A stretch of 64,000 nt of DNA. Origin: Perognathus longimembris pacificus. Lineage: Eukaryota; Chordata; Mammalia; Rodentia; Heteromyidae. Each line of letters opens with the position of its first letter. Within the stretch, counting starts at the first letter, position 1. The notes under the pieces were generated by a model that was not told the DNA's origin, did not search any database, and saw only the letters and a list, made by a program, of their open reading frames with translations. Shown one piece after another: positions 1 to 10,265 of the stretch. The DNA lies in NCBI RefSeq assembly GCF_023159225.1, contig NC_063181.1, positions 24,950,073-25,014,072 of the forward strand, given 5' to 3'. Made by a program: the position numbers and the translations under genes.

Positions 1-187
1 GAGTGCCTGCCTCGGATACACGAGGCCCTAGGTTCGATTCCCCAGCACCACATATACAGAAAACGGCCAGAAGCGGCGCTGTGGCTCAAGTGGCAGAGTG
101 CTAGCCTTGAGCGGGAAGAAGCCAGGGACAGTGCTCAGGCCCTGAGTCCAAGGCCCAGGACTGGCCAAAAAAAAAAAAAAAAAAAAA
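1..187 (+). mobile_element. Dimeric ID-like SINE, young subfamily, cut by the window edge
   Basis: It has the B box ggttcgattcc, the linker cagcaccacatatacagaaa, the second unit ctgtggctcaagtggcagag and a poly(A) tail. The CpG-containing variant (acggccagaagcggcgc, gagcgggaag) marks the young subfamily. Its first about 20 bases lie outside the window. Confidence 0.9.
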
Positions 188-345
188 TTTGCTACCAGAA
201 AACCGAAAGGTTGTAGAGAAGATATGCCTGTAGAAATTTTGAAATATTTTAGATGAATGTATTTTTTTAATTTAACTAGATTGCTTGTTCCTATAGGAAG
301 AAATAGCTATTTTACAAAGAGAAATTACTAACAGTTCATATTGTT
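188..345 (+). pseudogene. Decayed copy of a Pcm1 exon
   Basis: The first 50 bases (tttgctaccagaaaaccgaa and onward) align without gaps to the Pcm1 exon at 8,630, from its TTTGCAGGCAGAAAACTGAA; I count 38 matches in 50, and 8 of the 12 differences are transitions. The reading FATRKPKGCREDMPVEI mirrors FAGRKLKDCGEDLLVEI and then meets a stop. A second island (AACAGTTCATATTGTTAAAT) resembles AATAGTGTAACTGTTAAACA further along the exon. A SINE at 1-187 is inserted exactly at the AAAATTTGC site. It is probably a dead tandem exon duplicate; a retrocopy fragment is possible. Confidence 0.65.
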
Positions 346-786
346 AAATCAAGATCCATTCACCCATCCTTAGTTTTGCTTAATTATAGACAGATACCAT
401 AATATTAGTTTAGAAGTGGGGTTTTTTTCCCCCTAAGTCTAAGATGATGTAACTGGATTTCTTTCACCTCATCCCTTTTTTTAAAAAAACTGGGGCACAT
501 ATATGAAGAGTGAAAATTTATATTAATACCTAGAATATAATTCTATTTATGAGCTAGAATTTAATTTTCTAAAACTTATAGAATTTCCTTTCACAGGGCA
601 CTTAGCATAGGTACTTGCTTGCATGATTGAATTAGTAATAGTGCGGAGACACTGAACATCATACTTATTTTCTAAAAAGTAAAAGCCATATTTTTTTTGG
701 AAGAACAGGAAAGCAGTTTTAATAAAACGTGTGGAATATGACAGATTTATTCATTTGATGCTATATTTGAACTTGAATAGAACTTC
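346..786. other. Pcm1 intron, no recognised element
   Basis: AT-rich intronic sequence between the decayed exon copy and the L1 composite. I see no gene, SINE or LTR here. Confidence 0.6.
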
Positions 787-1276
787 TTTTTTTTAATATT
801 TTTTTTTATTATTAATTGAACATAAATTTTTTTACAAGGTGTTGTGCAAAGAGGGTGAAGTTACATAGTAGGGCAGTGTGTACATTTCTTGTGATATCTT
901 ACAACCTGTTTTTCCATCCCTTGTCTAGGTCAGGTAGACCCATATGCAATATACAATGTATCAAGCACATATACAGTGTTCACAGACTTGGTCTCTACTG
1001 TCTCTCCGTCTCCCTTTGTTAACAGTCATATATCAGGGAGATCATGCCCCTTTGTTTTCTGTGTTCTAGGCTTGTCTCACTCAACATTATTTGTTCGAGT
1101 TCTGTCCATTTCCCTGCGAATAACAATATTTCACCATTCCTAATCGCTATGTAGTATTCCATTGTATATAAGTACCATATTTTTTGGATCCATTCGTCTG
1201 TGGAGGGGCATCTGGGTTGTTTCCATATTTTGGCTATTGTGAATTGTGCCGCGATAAACATGGAAGTACAAATGTC
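787..1276 (-). mobile_element. 5'-truncated L1 (3' end only)
   Basis: This is the last about 490 bases of an L1: the end of ORF2 ([20 protein letters not shown] and on to SLIYDC and stop), a 3'UTR and a T-rich (poly(A)) end at the left. It is about 98% identical by eye to the corresponding part of the neighbouring long L1 and lies directly against its poly(A), in the same direction. Confidence 0.9.
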
Positions 1277-1509
1277 TTTTTTTTTTAATTTTTTTTATTA
1301 TTAATTGAACATAAAATTTTTTTTACAAGGTGTTGTGCAAAGAGGGTGCAGTTACATAGTAGGGGAGTGTGTACATTTCTTGTGATATCTTACAACCTGT
1401 TTTTCCATCCCTTGTCTAGGTCAGGTAGACCCATATGCAATATACAGTGTATCAAGCACATATACAGTGTTCACAGACTTGGTCTCTACTGTCTCTCCAT
1501 CTCCCTTTG

Positions 1510-4500
1510 TTAACAGTCATATATCAGGGAGATCATGCCCCTTTGTTTTCTGTGTTCTAGGCTTGTCTCACTCAACATTATTTGTTCGAGTTCTGACCAT
1601 TTCCCTGCGAATAACAATATTTCACCATTCCTAATCGCTATGTAGTATTCCATTGTGTATAAGTACCATATTTTTTGGATCCATTCATCTGTGGAGGGGC
1701 ATCTGGGTTGTTTCCAAATTTTGGCTATTGTGAATTGTGCCGCGATAAACATGGAAGTACAAATGTCCTTTTGATATCTTGGGTTTTGCTGTTTAGGATA
1801 GATGCCTAGGAGTGGTATGGCTGGGTCATAGGGTAGGACTAGATTGAGCTTTTTGAGAAACCTCCATACTGTTCTCCAAAGTGGTTGTACTAATTTGCAC
1901 TCCCACCAACAATGGAGAAGGGTTCCTCTTTCCCCACAGCCCCTCCAGCATTTGTTGTTTCCTGAGTTCAGAGTATAGGCCATTCTAACTGGGGTGAGGT
2001 GGTATCTCAGGGTTGTTTTTATTTGCATTTCCTTTACTAGCAGGGATGTTGAGCATTTCCTCATGTGTTTCTTTGCCATTTTTATATCTTCTCTTGTGAA
2101 GTCTCTCTTTAGCTCTTTTGCCCATTTCCTAATAGGTTTATTGGGCTTGGAGGGGCTTAGTTTTTTGAGTTCTCTGTAGATGACAGATCAGGCCTTTGTC
2201 TGTTGCTGTGCTGGTAAATATCCTTTCCCATATCGTTGGCTGTCTTTCTATTTTGGTGGCTATGACCTTAGCTGTGCAGAAACTTTTTAATTTGTAGTAG
2301 TCCCATTTGTCAAGTCTTTCCCCTATTTGTTGTGCCCCTGGGACTCTATTCAGGAAGTTCCTTCCTGTGCCTATAAGTTCTAGTGTCTTTCCTACTCTGT
2401 CCTTCAGTAGTTTCAAGGATTCAGGTCTGATATTGAGGTCCTTGATCCATTTTGAGTTGATCTTGGTGCATGGTGATAGGCTTGGGTCTACTTTGAGTTT
2501 TCTGCATATGGCTGCCCAGTTCTCCCAGCACCAGTAGTTGAAGATGCTATATTTATTCCATTGTATGTCTTTAGCTCCTTTGTCGAATATCAGTTGGCTG
2601 TAAGAGTGCGGTTTTATTTCTGGGTCTTCACTTCTAATCCACTGGTCTTCCGATCTGTTTTTATACCAATACCATGCTGTTTTTGTTATGATGGCCTTGT
2701 AGTAGAGCTTGAAGTCTGGTATTGTGATACCTCCTGCACTATTTTTTTTGCCTAGAATTGCTTTGGCTATTCTAGGTTTTTTGCTGTTCCATATGAATTT
2801 ATGGATTGGTTTCTCTATTTCAGTGAAGAATGTGGCTGCGATTTTGATAGGTATTGCATTGAATTTGTATAACAATTTGGGTAATATGGCCATTTTCACT
2901 ATATTGATTCTGCCTATCCATGAGCATGGGTGGTCTTTCCATCTCCTTGTGTCTTCTTTGATTTCCCTTATTAGATTTTTGTAGTTTTCATTGAATAGGT
3001 CCGTCACGTCCTTGGTTAAGTTGATCCCTAGGTACTTTATTCTTTTTTTGGCTACTGTAAATGGAATTGTTTCCATAATTTCCTTTTCTGTTTGTCTATT
3101 GCTGGTGTACAGAAAAGCTGCTGACTTTTGTGGATTGATTTTGTATCCTGCTACTTTGACAAATTGGTTTATTAGGTGTAGGAGTTTGGGGACTGAGTTT
3201 TTTGGGTCCTTCAGATATAAGATCATGTCGTCTGCGAATAGGGATAACTTGATTTCTTCCTTGCCGATGTGGATCCCTTTGATATCCTCCTCTTGCCTTA
3301 TTGCTATGGCTAGGGATTCCAGCACTATGTTGAACAGAAGTGGGGAGAGTGGGCATCCTTGTCTTGTTACTGAGTTTAGGGGGAATGATTTAAGTTTCTC
3401 TCCATTTAATATGATATTAGCAGTTGGTCTGTTGTATATGGCTTTTATTGTTTTGAGGACTGTTCCATCTATTCCTGTTCTCTCCAAAGCTTTTAATAGG
3501 TATGGATGTTGTATTTTGTCAAAGGCTTTTGGGGCATCGACTGAGATAACAATGTAATTCTTAATTTTAGATCTGTTTATGTGGTGAATTATGTTGATTG
3601 ATTTACGGATGTTGAACCATCCTTTTGACTGAGGGATGAAGCCTACTTGGTCATGATGTATGATATTCTTGATCAGTTTCTGGATCCTGTTAGCTAATAT
3701 TTTATTGAGGAGCTTTGCGTCTGTGTTCATTAGTGATATTGGTCTGTAGTTCTCTTTTTTTGTTGGGTCTTTGCCTGGTTTGGGAATGAGTATGATATTA
3801 GCTTCGTAGAATGAGTTTGGGATTTCTCCCTCTGTTTCTATTTCGCGGAAGAGTTTGAGGAGTATTGGTATTAGCTCCTCACTAAAGGTTTTGTAGAATT
3901 CGTTGGTGAATCCATCTGGGCCTGGGCTTTTCTTAGTAGGGAGGTTCTTGATTACCTCCTGTATCTCACCGTAAGTTATTGGTTTATTTAGTTGATTTAT
4001 TTCTTCTTGGTTCAGTTTGGGCAGTTTGTACTTCTGTAAGAATTGATCCATTTCTGTAAAATTATTGTTTTTTGCTGAGTAGAGGTTTTGGAAATAGCTC
4101 CTTATGATTGTTTGAATATCGTGTGTACTTGTTGTAATTTTTCCAGTGGAGTCCCTGATTTTACGTATATGAGTCTCTTCTTTTTTTTGTGAGTCTTGCA
4201 AGGGGTCTGTCAATTTTGTTTATTTTCTCAAAGAACCAGCTTTTAGTCTTATTTATTTGTTGAATGGTCTTTCTATTTTCAATCAGATTTATCTCTTCTT
4301 TAATCTTTGTGATCTCTCCCCTCCTAGTCGTTTTAGATTCTGTCATTTCTTGTTTCTCCAGTTATTTTAGTTTCATCGTGAGGGTATTCACCTGCTCTGC
4401 TTCCATTCTTTTAATGTGGGTGCTGAGTGCAATGATCTTGCCCCTCAGTACTGCCTTAGCTGTGTCCCATAGGTTTCTTTGTGATGTGTTTTCTTTGTCA

Positions 4501-5330
4501 TTGTGGCTTATGAATTCGTTGATTTCATCTTTAATTTGGTCTGTGGCCCAAGTGTTGGATAGCAGCATGGGGTTTAGCCTCCAAGAGTGTGTATAGTGTC
4601 TGTGGTTTCCTTTGTTGTTGAGGGTTACCTTTAATCCACTGTGATCAGATATAATACATGGGATGACGTCAATACTTTTGTATTTGCTGAGGTTCTTTGT
4701 GTGGGCTATGACGTGGTCTATTTTGGAATATGAACCATGGGCTGCTGAAAAGAAGGTGTATTGGGTTTCTGTAGGGTGAAAGGTTCTATATAGGTCTGTT
4801 AGATCCATTTGGGAAATGGTGTTATTTAGGTCCTCAGCTCCCTTACTAATCCTCTGAGTGTTGGATCTGTCTCTTGGAGAGAGAGGAGTATTAAAGTCAC
4901 CCACTATGATTGTGTTTGCGTCTATCTTGCTCCGTAATTCTGTGAGAATTTGCTTGACGTATGTCGGGCCTCTTTTGTTTGGTGAGTATACATTTATCAC
5001 CGTGATGTCTTGATTCTGGATTTTTCCTTGTATTAATATGTAGTGTCCTTCTTTGTCTTTTTGAGTGGACTTTAAAGAGAAGTCCAGCTTGTCTGAGATC
5101 AGAATGGCTACACCTGCCGTTTTGGTGGGTGCATTTGCTTGGTAGATCTTGCTCCATCCTTTCATTCGAAGCCTGTTTTTGTCCCTTGCTGTAAGGTGGG
5201 TCTCTTGTAGACAGCAGGTGGCAACTTTTTGTTTGCGAATCCATTCTGCCAGTCTGCTCCTCTTAATCGGGGAGTTTAAGCCATTTATATTTAAAGAGAT
5301 CAAGGATAAGGGTGTTTTTTCTCCTTCCAT
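1510..5330 (-). pseudogene. L1 ORF2 (endonuclease and reverse transcriptase) with three breaks
   Basis: ORF2 normally nicks target DNA and copies L1 RNA. Endonuclease motifs LNINGLNSP, QETHL, VYSPN, GDFNTPLS and SDHSGL are intact (5,330-4,620). A TAA at 4,362-4,364 interrupts the linker in frame. A frame change follows at an A8 run (4,181-4,188), best explained by one extra A. The reverse transcriptase with FADDM (catalytic Asp pair 3,227-3,232) lies in the next frame. A third break near 2,176-2,190 shifts the frame again. The C-terminal Cys-rich motif C-x3-C-x7-H-x4-C (with HCWWEC) is present in the last frame, which ends SLIYDC. Confidence 0.92.
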
Positions 5331-5375
5331 TTTCTTGTTGGGCTGTTTTTTCCTCTTTTTTTTTTTCTTCTTTCT

Positions 5376-6710
5376 TTAGTGAGCTGGTCTTTCTGCTGGA
5401 CTTTGGCTATTGAAGTTTCTTTCTGATTCTGTCTGTGTGTCTTTTACGATCTCTGTTGGCTGGGGTTCCCCTCTTAATATTTGCTGTAGGGCTGGTTTTT
5501 TATTGACATACTCCTTTAGCTCCTCTTTGGTGTGGAAAGATCTGGTTCTCCCTTCGAATGTGAACTCCAATTTCGCTGGATATTTGATCCGAGGTTGCAA
5601 ATTGTTATTCTGGAGTACTTGGATGGTGTTCTTCCACTCACTTCGAGCTTGGTAAGTTTGTGTGGATAAGTCAGATGTTATTCGAATCCTCTACCCATTG
5701 AAAAAAGTTTCCTTCTTCGCTTTGGCTGAATTCAGAATTTGCTCTTTAATCTTGAGGTCTGTAGTCTTGAATATTATGTGCCTTGGGGTGGTTTTCCTGG
5801 GGTCTGGCCTGCCAGGTGTCCTATAGGCTTCGGTTACCTGGATGGGGTCCCCTGTGAGATTGGGGAAGTTTTCTGCAATAACTTTATTGAGAACATGATT
5901 AAGCCCTCTATTCTGATTTTCAGCTCCTTCTTCTATTCCGATTATGCGCAGATTATATCTCTTGTCTTTGTCCATTAGTTCCTGGATTAATCTTCCCTGA
6001 AGCTTCACCTTTTCTTGGAGAGTGGTCATTTTCTGGTTGTTGTCAGCTGCTTCATCGTCCAGGCGAGAGATTCTGGATTCTATATGGTCCACTCTTTGTG
6101 TTATGGTTTCAATTGCAGAGTTTATGGATGTCAGAGAGCTATTCATGGTTGTCATATCAGCTCTGATCGTGGAAATTTCTTCCTTTAAAGAGTTGTATTT
6201 TAAATCTATTTTTTCATGCATTTCAATTCTCAGGATGTGGAGATTTTCTTTAAAGGCGGCTTGCATTGTATCCATTTTTGCTTCCATTTCTTTAAACGAG
6301 GCTTGCATTGTATCCATTTTTGCTTCCATTTCTTTCTTGGCTTCCTGGGTGTCCTTCCAGATTTCCGCTCTAAACTCCTGGAATTGTTTTCTGATTTCGT
6401 TTCTGACGCTTTCGATCATTCCTGTTAACATGGCCTCGTTTGCTTTTTTAGTCTCCATCTCCTCTTCAGTTGTGCTGCTTTTTGGAGCTGGCAAGTTGGC
6501 TTGTCCTTTGATGAACTGAGTTATGTTTCTTTGTGATTTGCGCATCTGGAAATCTGGGTGGCTTCTCAGGTTTGATTTGTAGCTCTTTCCTCCCTCCTGT
6601 ATAGGCGTATCTGCGGCAGCAGGTGCTGCCGCTGTGGCCCCGCCCACCAGTGCAGGGTACACGCCTACCAGAGTGGGCGCTGTCGCCGGGGGCCCCGCCC
6701 TCCTGTGCAC
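5376..6710 (-). pseudogene. L1 ORF1 with one premature stop
   Basis: ORF1 encodes the RNA-binding chaperone of the L1 particle. The likely start is the Met before RKSQRNITQFIKGQ (6,543-6,545); a longer in-frame Met lies at 6,710. Order: basic N-terminus, long coiled coil (from about EEEMETKKANEAM), an RRM-type part (YNLRIIGIEEGAENQNRG) and a C-terminal domain (PRIKYPAKLEFTFEGRTRSF). A TAG at 5,691-5,693 replaces what is probably a Lys codon after ETFFNG; the frame then stays open to the natural stop at 5,376. The coiled coil has a tandem 14-residue duplication. Confidence 0.9.
6256..6345 (-). repeat. 42-bp tandem duplication in the ORF1 coiled coil
   Basis: Two adjacent copies of a 42-base unit encode MEAKMDTMQASFKE and MEAKMDTMQAAFKE. 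Fourteen residues are two heptads, so the duplication lengthens the coiled coil without breaking its register. Confidence 0.85.
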
Positions 6711-7743
6711 TGTTGTCCACTACAACATGCACTTTAGTGGGATATACCTCCCAGAGCGAGTCCTGGGTTGTTGGGTTGTGCTTGCGCCCTCCCGCGAGTC
6801 CGTTGGTGGGGGGCGGTATGTGTGGGGCCCAGTGGGATCGACTGTCCGGGTGTGGCTTGGCATCCTCAGACCTCGCCTGTGCTGCGAGGTGGGGGGACGT
6901 GATCAGGCTCAGGTGACCCTGCTGGACTGGTATTGCCCACCAGCGCCTGTGATTTTAGTTGTGAGAGTCTGCGAGGTCCAGGCGCCTCGGGTGGGGCTTG
7001 CCCTGCCGGCCGTCCCCCGGCCCCTGTTGGGAAGGGGACGGGGCCGGTTCTGCCAGTTCAGGAACCTGTGGGGCCTTGGGGCCGTTCCGCCCTTCCCCTG
7101 CTAAACTGGCTTCCCAGCGCCTGATGGGAGCTTCCCGCCTGATTTGGGGGTTCTTTGTTCCCTCGGGAGTGGGGAGGGGGAGGGAGATCTAGCTTCTTTT
7201 CGGGCTTGGGTCTCCCGTTGGGGGAAGGGATTATGGGGGACTCACTTTTGCTGCTTTGTGTGTGTGTGTCCCGCGCAGCCGTTGGCCCTTCAGGGGTTGG
7301 CGAAGTGTCGTGGTGGCTTCCCCCGTTCCCTCTTTCTGCTGCGCTGGGTTCCCTTGTCCGAACCCGGTGTGGACCCGAACTTCTGGTCGCTGCCGGTGTG
7401 TGTCTTGGTCCGCACCCTGCCTTGTGACCGTGGGGTCTCCCGCTATATGAATTCTGCGCTCCTGGCAGCCTGTCTGCCGATCGCCGGGTTCCCCTTTCCC
7501 AGCCTGGCCCTGTTTGGGCCAGGGTCGGCTGGTGAGGGGATGTGCCCCGGAGAATCTCCGGCTCCATGTAGGTTTTCGGTTCTTCTTTTTTGCTCCTTTT
7601 TGTTTTCCTGCATTTCTCCACTGCTTCTGGCTGCTGGTTTTGCTGGGTTCTTGATGGGGTGTTGGGTGTTGGAGTTCCCAGCTCGCTATTCAGTTGGTGC
7701 GAGTCGGGGTGCCTCCCTATTCTTTCGGCGCCATTTTTCCCCC
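6711..7743 (-). promoter_or_regulatory. L1 5'UTR and internal promoter region
   Basis: CpG-rich 1-kb region upstream of ORF1. Its first 20 bases include AAAAATGGCGCC, resembling the YY1 site (core ATGG) at the start of human L1. Long open frames exist on both strands (minus 7,621-7,058; plus 7,144-7,761), as expected in GC-rich DNA with few stops. I do not call these genes. Confidence 0.65.
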
Positions 7744-8140
7744 GAACTTTTTCTTTTTTAAACTTTTCTGTAATTATGTAACAAAAGGGGGAGCTAAAAA
7801 TACTCTAATGATGCTTGATGAAAGGAGCCCTGTATTTTTCTCACAGCACTTAGTGACTTCCTGTGAGTTTATATGTGTATCCTGTGAGTTTATATATGTA
7901 TCTTCTGATTCGGGGAATAGAAATTTTCCATGTCTAAGAAGTTAGGTACTAAATTTATGGAAGACTTTTCTTCCCCCTTCTACCATTTATTCATTAAGCA
8001 TGATTGACTGGCAAGACTCTCTTAGTAATGTGTAATATTTCTTTAGTGATTTTAGTCATTACTTTCAAGTTCTTCAATACTCAGCAGTCTTATTTCCTTT
8101 TAGATAACTATTTAAAACGTCATCTTTTAATCATATATTG

Positions 8141-8555
8141 CAGGCTGGGAATGTGGCTTAGCAGTAGAGTGCTTGCCTTGCATGCATGAAGCCCAGGGTT
8201 CGATTCCTCAGCACCACATAAACAGAAAAGGCCAGAGGTGGCACTGTGGCTCAAGTGGTAGAGTGCTAGCCTTAAACAAAAAGAAGCAAGGGGGCTGAGG
8301 ATGTGGCCTAGTGTCAAGAGTGCTTGCCTTGTATACATGAGGCCCTGGGTTCAATTCCCCAGCACCACATATACAGAAAATGGCCAGAAGTGTCGCTGTG
8401 GCTCAAGTGGCAGAGTGCTAGCCTTGAGCAAAAAGAAGCCAGGGACAGTGCTCAGGCCCTGAGTCCAAGCCCAGGACTGGCCAAAAAAATAAAAAAGAAG
8501 TAAGGGACAGTGCTCAGGCCGAGTTCAAGCCCCAGTACTGGCAAAAAAAAAAAAA
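8141..8555 (+). mobile_element. Dimeric SINE with a second dimeric SINE nested in it
   Basis: The outer element begins ggctgggaatgtggcttagc and is interrupted after agaagcaag by a complete inner element (about 8,291-8,497: ggggctgaggatgtggccta to A-rich tail). The outer element resumes with agaagtaag, an imperfect target duplication, and ends in poly(A). Confidence 0.9.
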
Positions 8556-8629
8556 AAGAAAAGAAAAAAAGAAAAAATCATATATATTGCTGTTTTAATC
8601 TTAAAATTATTTAATTTATCATCAAATAG

Positions 8630-8827
8630 GATTCACTGGCAAAATTTGCAGGCAGAAAACTGAAAGACTGTGGAGAAGACCTTCTTGTGGAAATATCTGA
8701 AGTTTTGTTTAATGAATTAGCTTTCTTTAAGCTGATGCAAGATTTGGATAATAATAGTGTAACTGTTAAACAGAGATGTAAAAGGAAAATAGAAGCAACT
8801 GGGGTGATACAATCTTATGCCAAAGAG
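8630..8827 (+). CDS. Pcm1: Pcm1 coding exon (9th from the end)
   Basis: This exon encodes 66 residues, from DSLAKFAGRKLKDCGEDLLV to a final AKE. I recognise it as the start of the C-terminal part of PCM1, the scaffold protein of centriolar satellites that brings proteins to the centrosome and primary cilium. It is bounded by an AG acceptor (atcaaatag) and a GT donor (gtaaag) and is exactly 66 codons in phase 0. Residues such as LFNELAFFKLMQDLDNN suggest a short amphipathic helix. The next exon continues in the same frame. A decayed copy of this exon lies at the left edge of the window. Identity rests on remembered similarity to human PCM1 over this and the next eight exons, so it is firm. Confidence 0.95.
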
Positions 8828-9680
8828 GTAAAGTAACCTTCATTTTTATTTTAGGAGTAGCTGTAATTAGCCTGTAACTATAATTTTTTATCATTATCAC
8901 TTATTATGATTTATGTCTCCAGAGAGGCAAGGAGCAATGAAATCTTGTCTTTAACCAGCTACTTGTCAAAGCTTTTATCAATCTCCATGAAGTCTCGAAG
9001 GATATATATCACTCAGGGTGACTCCCAACTAATAGACATGCCTGTTTATTGGTTAGGGCTTTAGTTTCGCATCCCTGTATACCTGTAGTATACAAATCTT
9101 ATAGATCCTCCCTTACCGAACCTTCATACGTAAGGACTCTTAGGCAGAATTGAGCTGTTGAGAAAACAGAGGAAAAGCTGTGAAGGCAGAAGCACATTAA
9201 GTGGAATGGTAAGAATGTAGTATTGACGTTGCACCAATTGGTTAGGCCAAGTTACGTAGCCTTTGAAACTTCTATAAAGACATTTTAAACATGATGGAAA
9301 CCCATAGTGAAGTTTGGAATAGAGGACTGAATGACATAATATATACAGCTTAAAACAATTGTCTCGATATCATTTTATTAAGCAAGGATCATTGTAGAGG
9401 AGAAGGAGAAGCAGGAGAAACAGTTGTAATATTTAGCACTTGTCCAGATAGAAAAATGATAGGTTAATATCTTAAGGTTGGTGTATAACAGAAGATACGT
9501 TTTGATAATTGAATCAGTGAATAAAGCATTGTAATCAGCTTGGATGTGGATAATGATAATAAGTGAAGGCTAGTTTCTAATTTATTGGGTTTGACATTAA
9601 AGTAACATTTACCTGAGGTTTAGGGAGCTGGAATTGCCTAGATGTTTTTGTTAAATTCTGCTTAATTAATTTGCTTTTAG
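8828..9680. other. Pcm1 intron, unique sequence
   Basis: About 850 bases of intron between two Pcm1 exons. I see no SINE, LTR or RNA gene in it. Confidence 0.6.
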
Positions 9681-9743
9681 GCCAAAAGGATTCTTGAAGG
9701 AGATCATGGCTCACCTGCTGGAGAGATAGATGATGAAGATAAA
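9681..9743 (+). CDS. Pcm1: Pcm1 coding exon (8th from the end)
   Basis: A 63-nt exon (21 codons, phase 0) reading AKRILEGDHGSPAGEIDDED plus K. It has a good acceptor (ttgcttttag) and donor (gtatgt). It joins the preceding exon at AKE|AKR and the following one at EDK|DKD, as in PCM1. My memory of the human protein has ILEDHGSPAGE, so the Gly between Glu and Asp may be a one-codon insertion in this lineage. This is the beginning of the very acidic C-terminal tail, which is probably disordered. Confidence 0.92.
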
Positions 9744-9975
9744 GTATGTGCCAATTAATTTATGGCTATTGGTTACATCAGTTTTATCAGCTTTTGCCTT
9801 AGTATTTGAGAGCAAGCTATATCATCAAATTTCTATTCTTTATTCTTTTAAAAACAAAACTAGACTGTCCAAAATATCCTTGTATATATAGTAACCATTA
9901 GTTTTAAGATAGCAACCTCATATGCCTTTTTCAAAGTATTTTAAAAAAATTAATTACTCATATTATTTTTGTCAG

Positions 9976-10111
9976 GACAAGGATGAAACTGAAACAGTTA
10001 AGCAGACTCAGACATCAGAGGTATATGATGCCAAAGGTCCCAAAACTGTAAGATCTGATGTTTCTGATCAAGAGGAAGATGAAGAAAGTGAAGCATGTCC
10101 AGTGTCTATTA
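9976..10111 (+). CDS. Pcm1: Pcm1 coding exon (7th from the end)
   Basis: A 136-nt exon that starts with DKDETETVKQTQTSEVYDAK and ends in CPVSI plus the first base of an Asn codon. The acceptor is tttttgtcag and the donor gtaagt. The exon is in phase 0 at its start and phase 1 at its end; the missing two bases of the Asn codon open the next exon. It encodes an acidic, Ser/Glu-rich, low-complexity stretch (DVSDQEEDEESE) typical of the PCM1 C-terminus. No folded domain is visible. Confidence 0.94.
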
Positions 10112-10265
10112 GTAAGTTTAAAGGCTTTGAACCATGTTTAGTTAATTCTTTATAGATCACTATCTGAACATTTTGGAGAGGAATATAATGATATCGAATT
10201 AAGAATCGAATTCTGAATTTGAATGTGAGTAAGTTAGTAACCTGATTTAATTACTTGGCCTTGGC

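Larger units (their letters stand above)
1277..7743 (-). mobile_element. Nearly complete L1 retrotransposon
   Basis: Read on the minus strand, a GC-rich 5'UTR of about 1 kb (starting GGGGGAAAAATGGCGCC) is followed by ORF1, ORF2, a 3'UTR and poly(A). The length of about 6.5 kb is full size for a rodent L1. Both ORFs are readable almost throughout but broken by single stops and small frameshifts, so this copy cannot move by itself. It sits antisense in a Pcm1 intron. Confidence 0.93.

Noticed and set aside
1994..3557. Plus-strand open frames of 61-188 codons across the L1
   Set aside because: They are antisense shadows of L1 ORF2; no independent family resemblance.
4897..5244. Minus-strand 115-codon frame inside the endonuclease region
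   Set aside because: Alternative frame of the L1 ORF2 endonuclease, which is readable in its proper frame.
7144..7761. 205-codon plus-strand frame as a host gene
   Set aside because: It covers the GC-rich L1 5'UTR in antisense; no known protein resemblance. Kept only as a low-level lead.
8161..8215. tRNA-like A and B boxes as genuine tRNA genes
   Set aside because: These boxes belong to ID-type SINEs; no complete cloverleaf with anticodon arm and acceptor pairing is evident.
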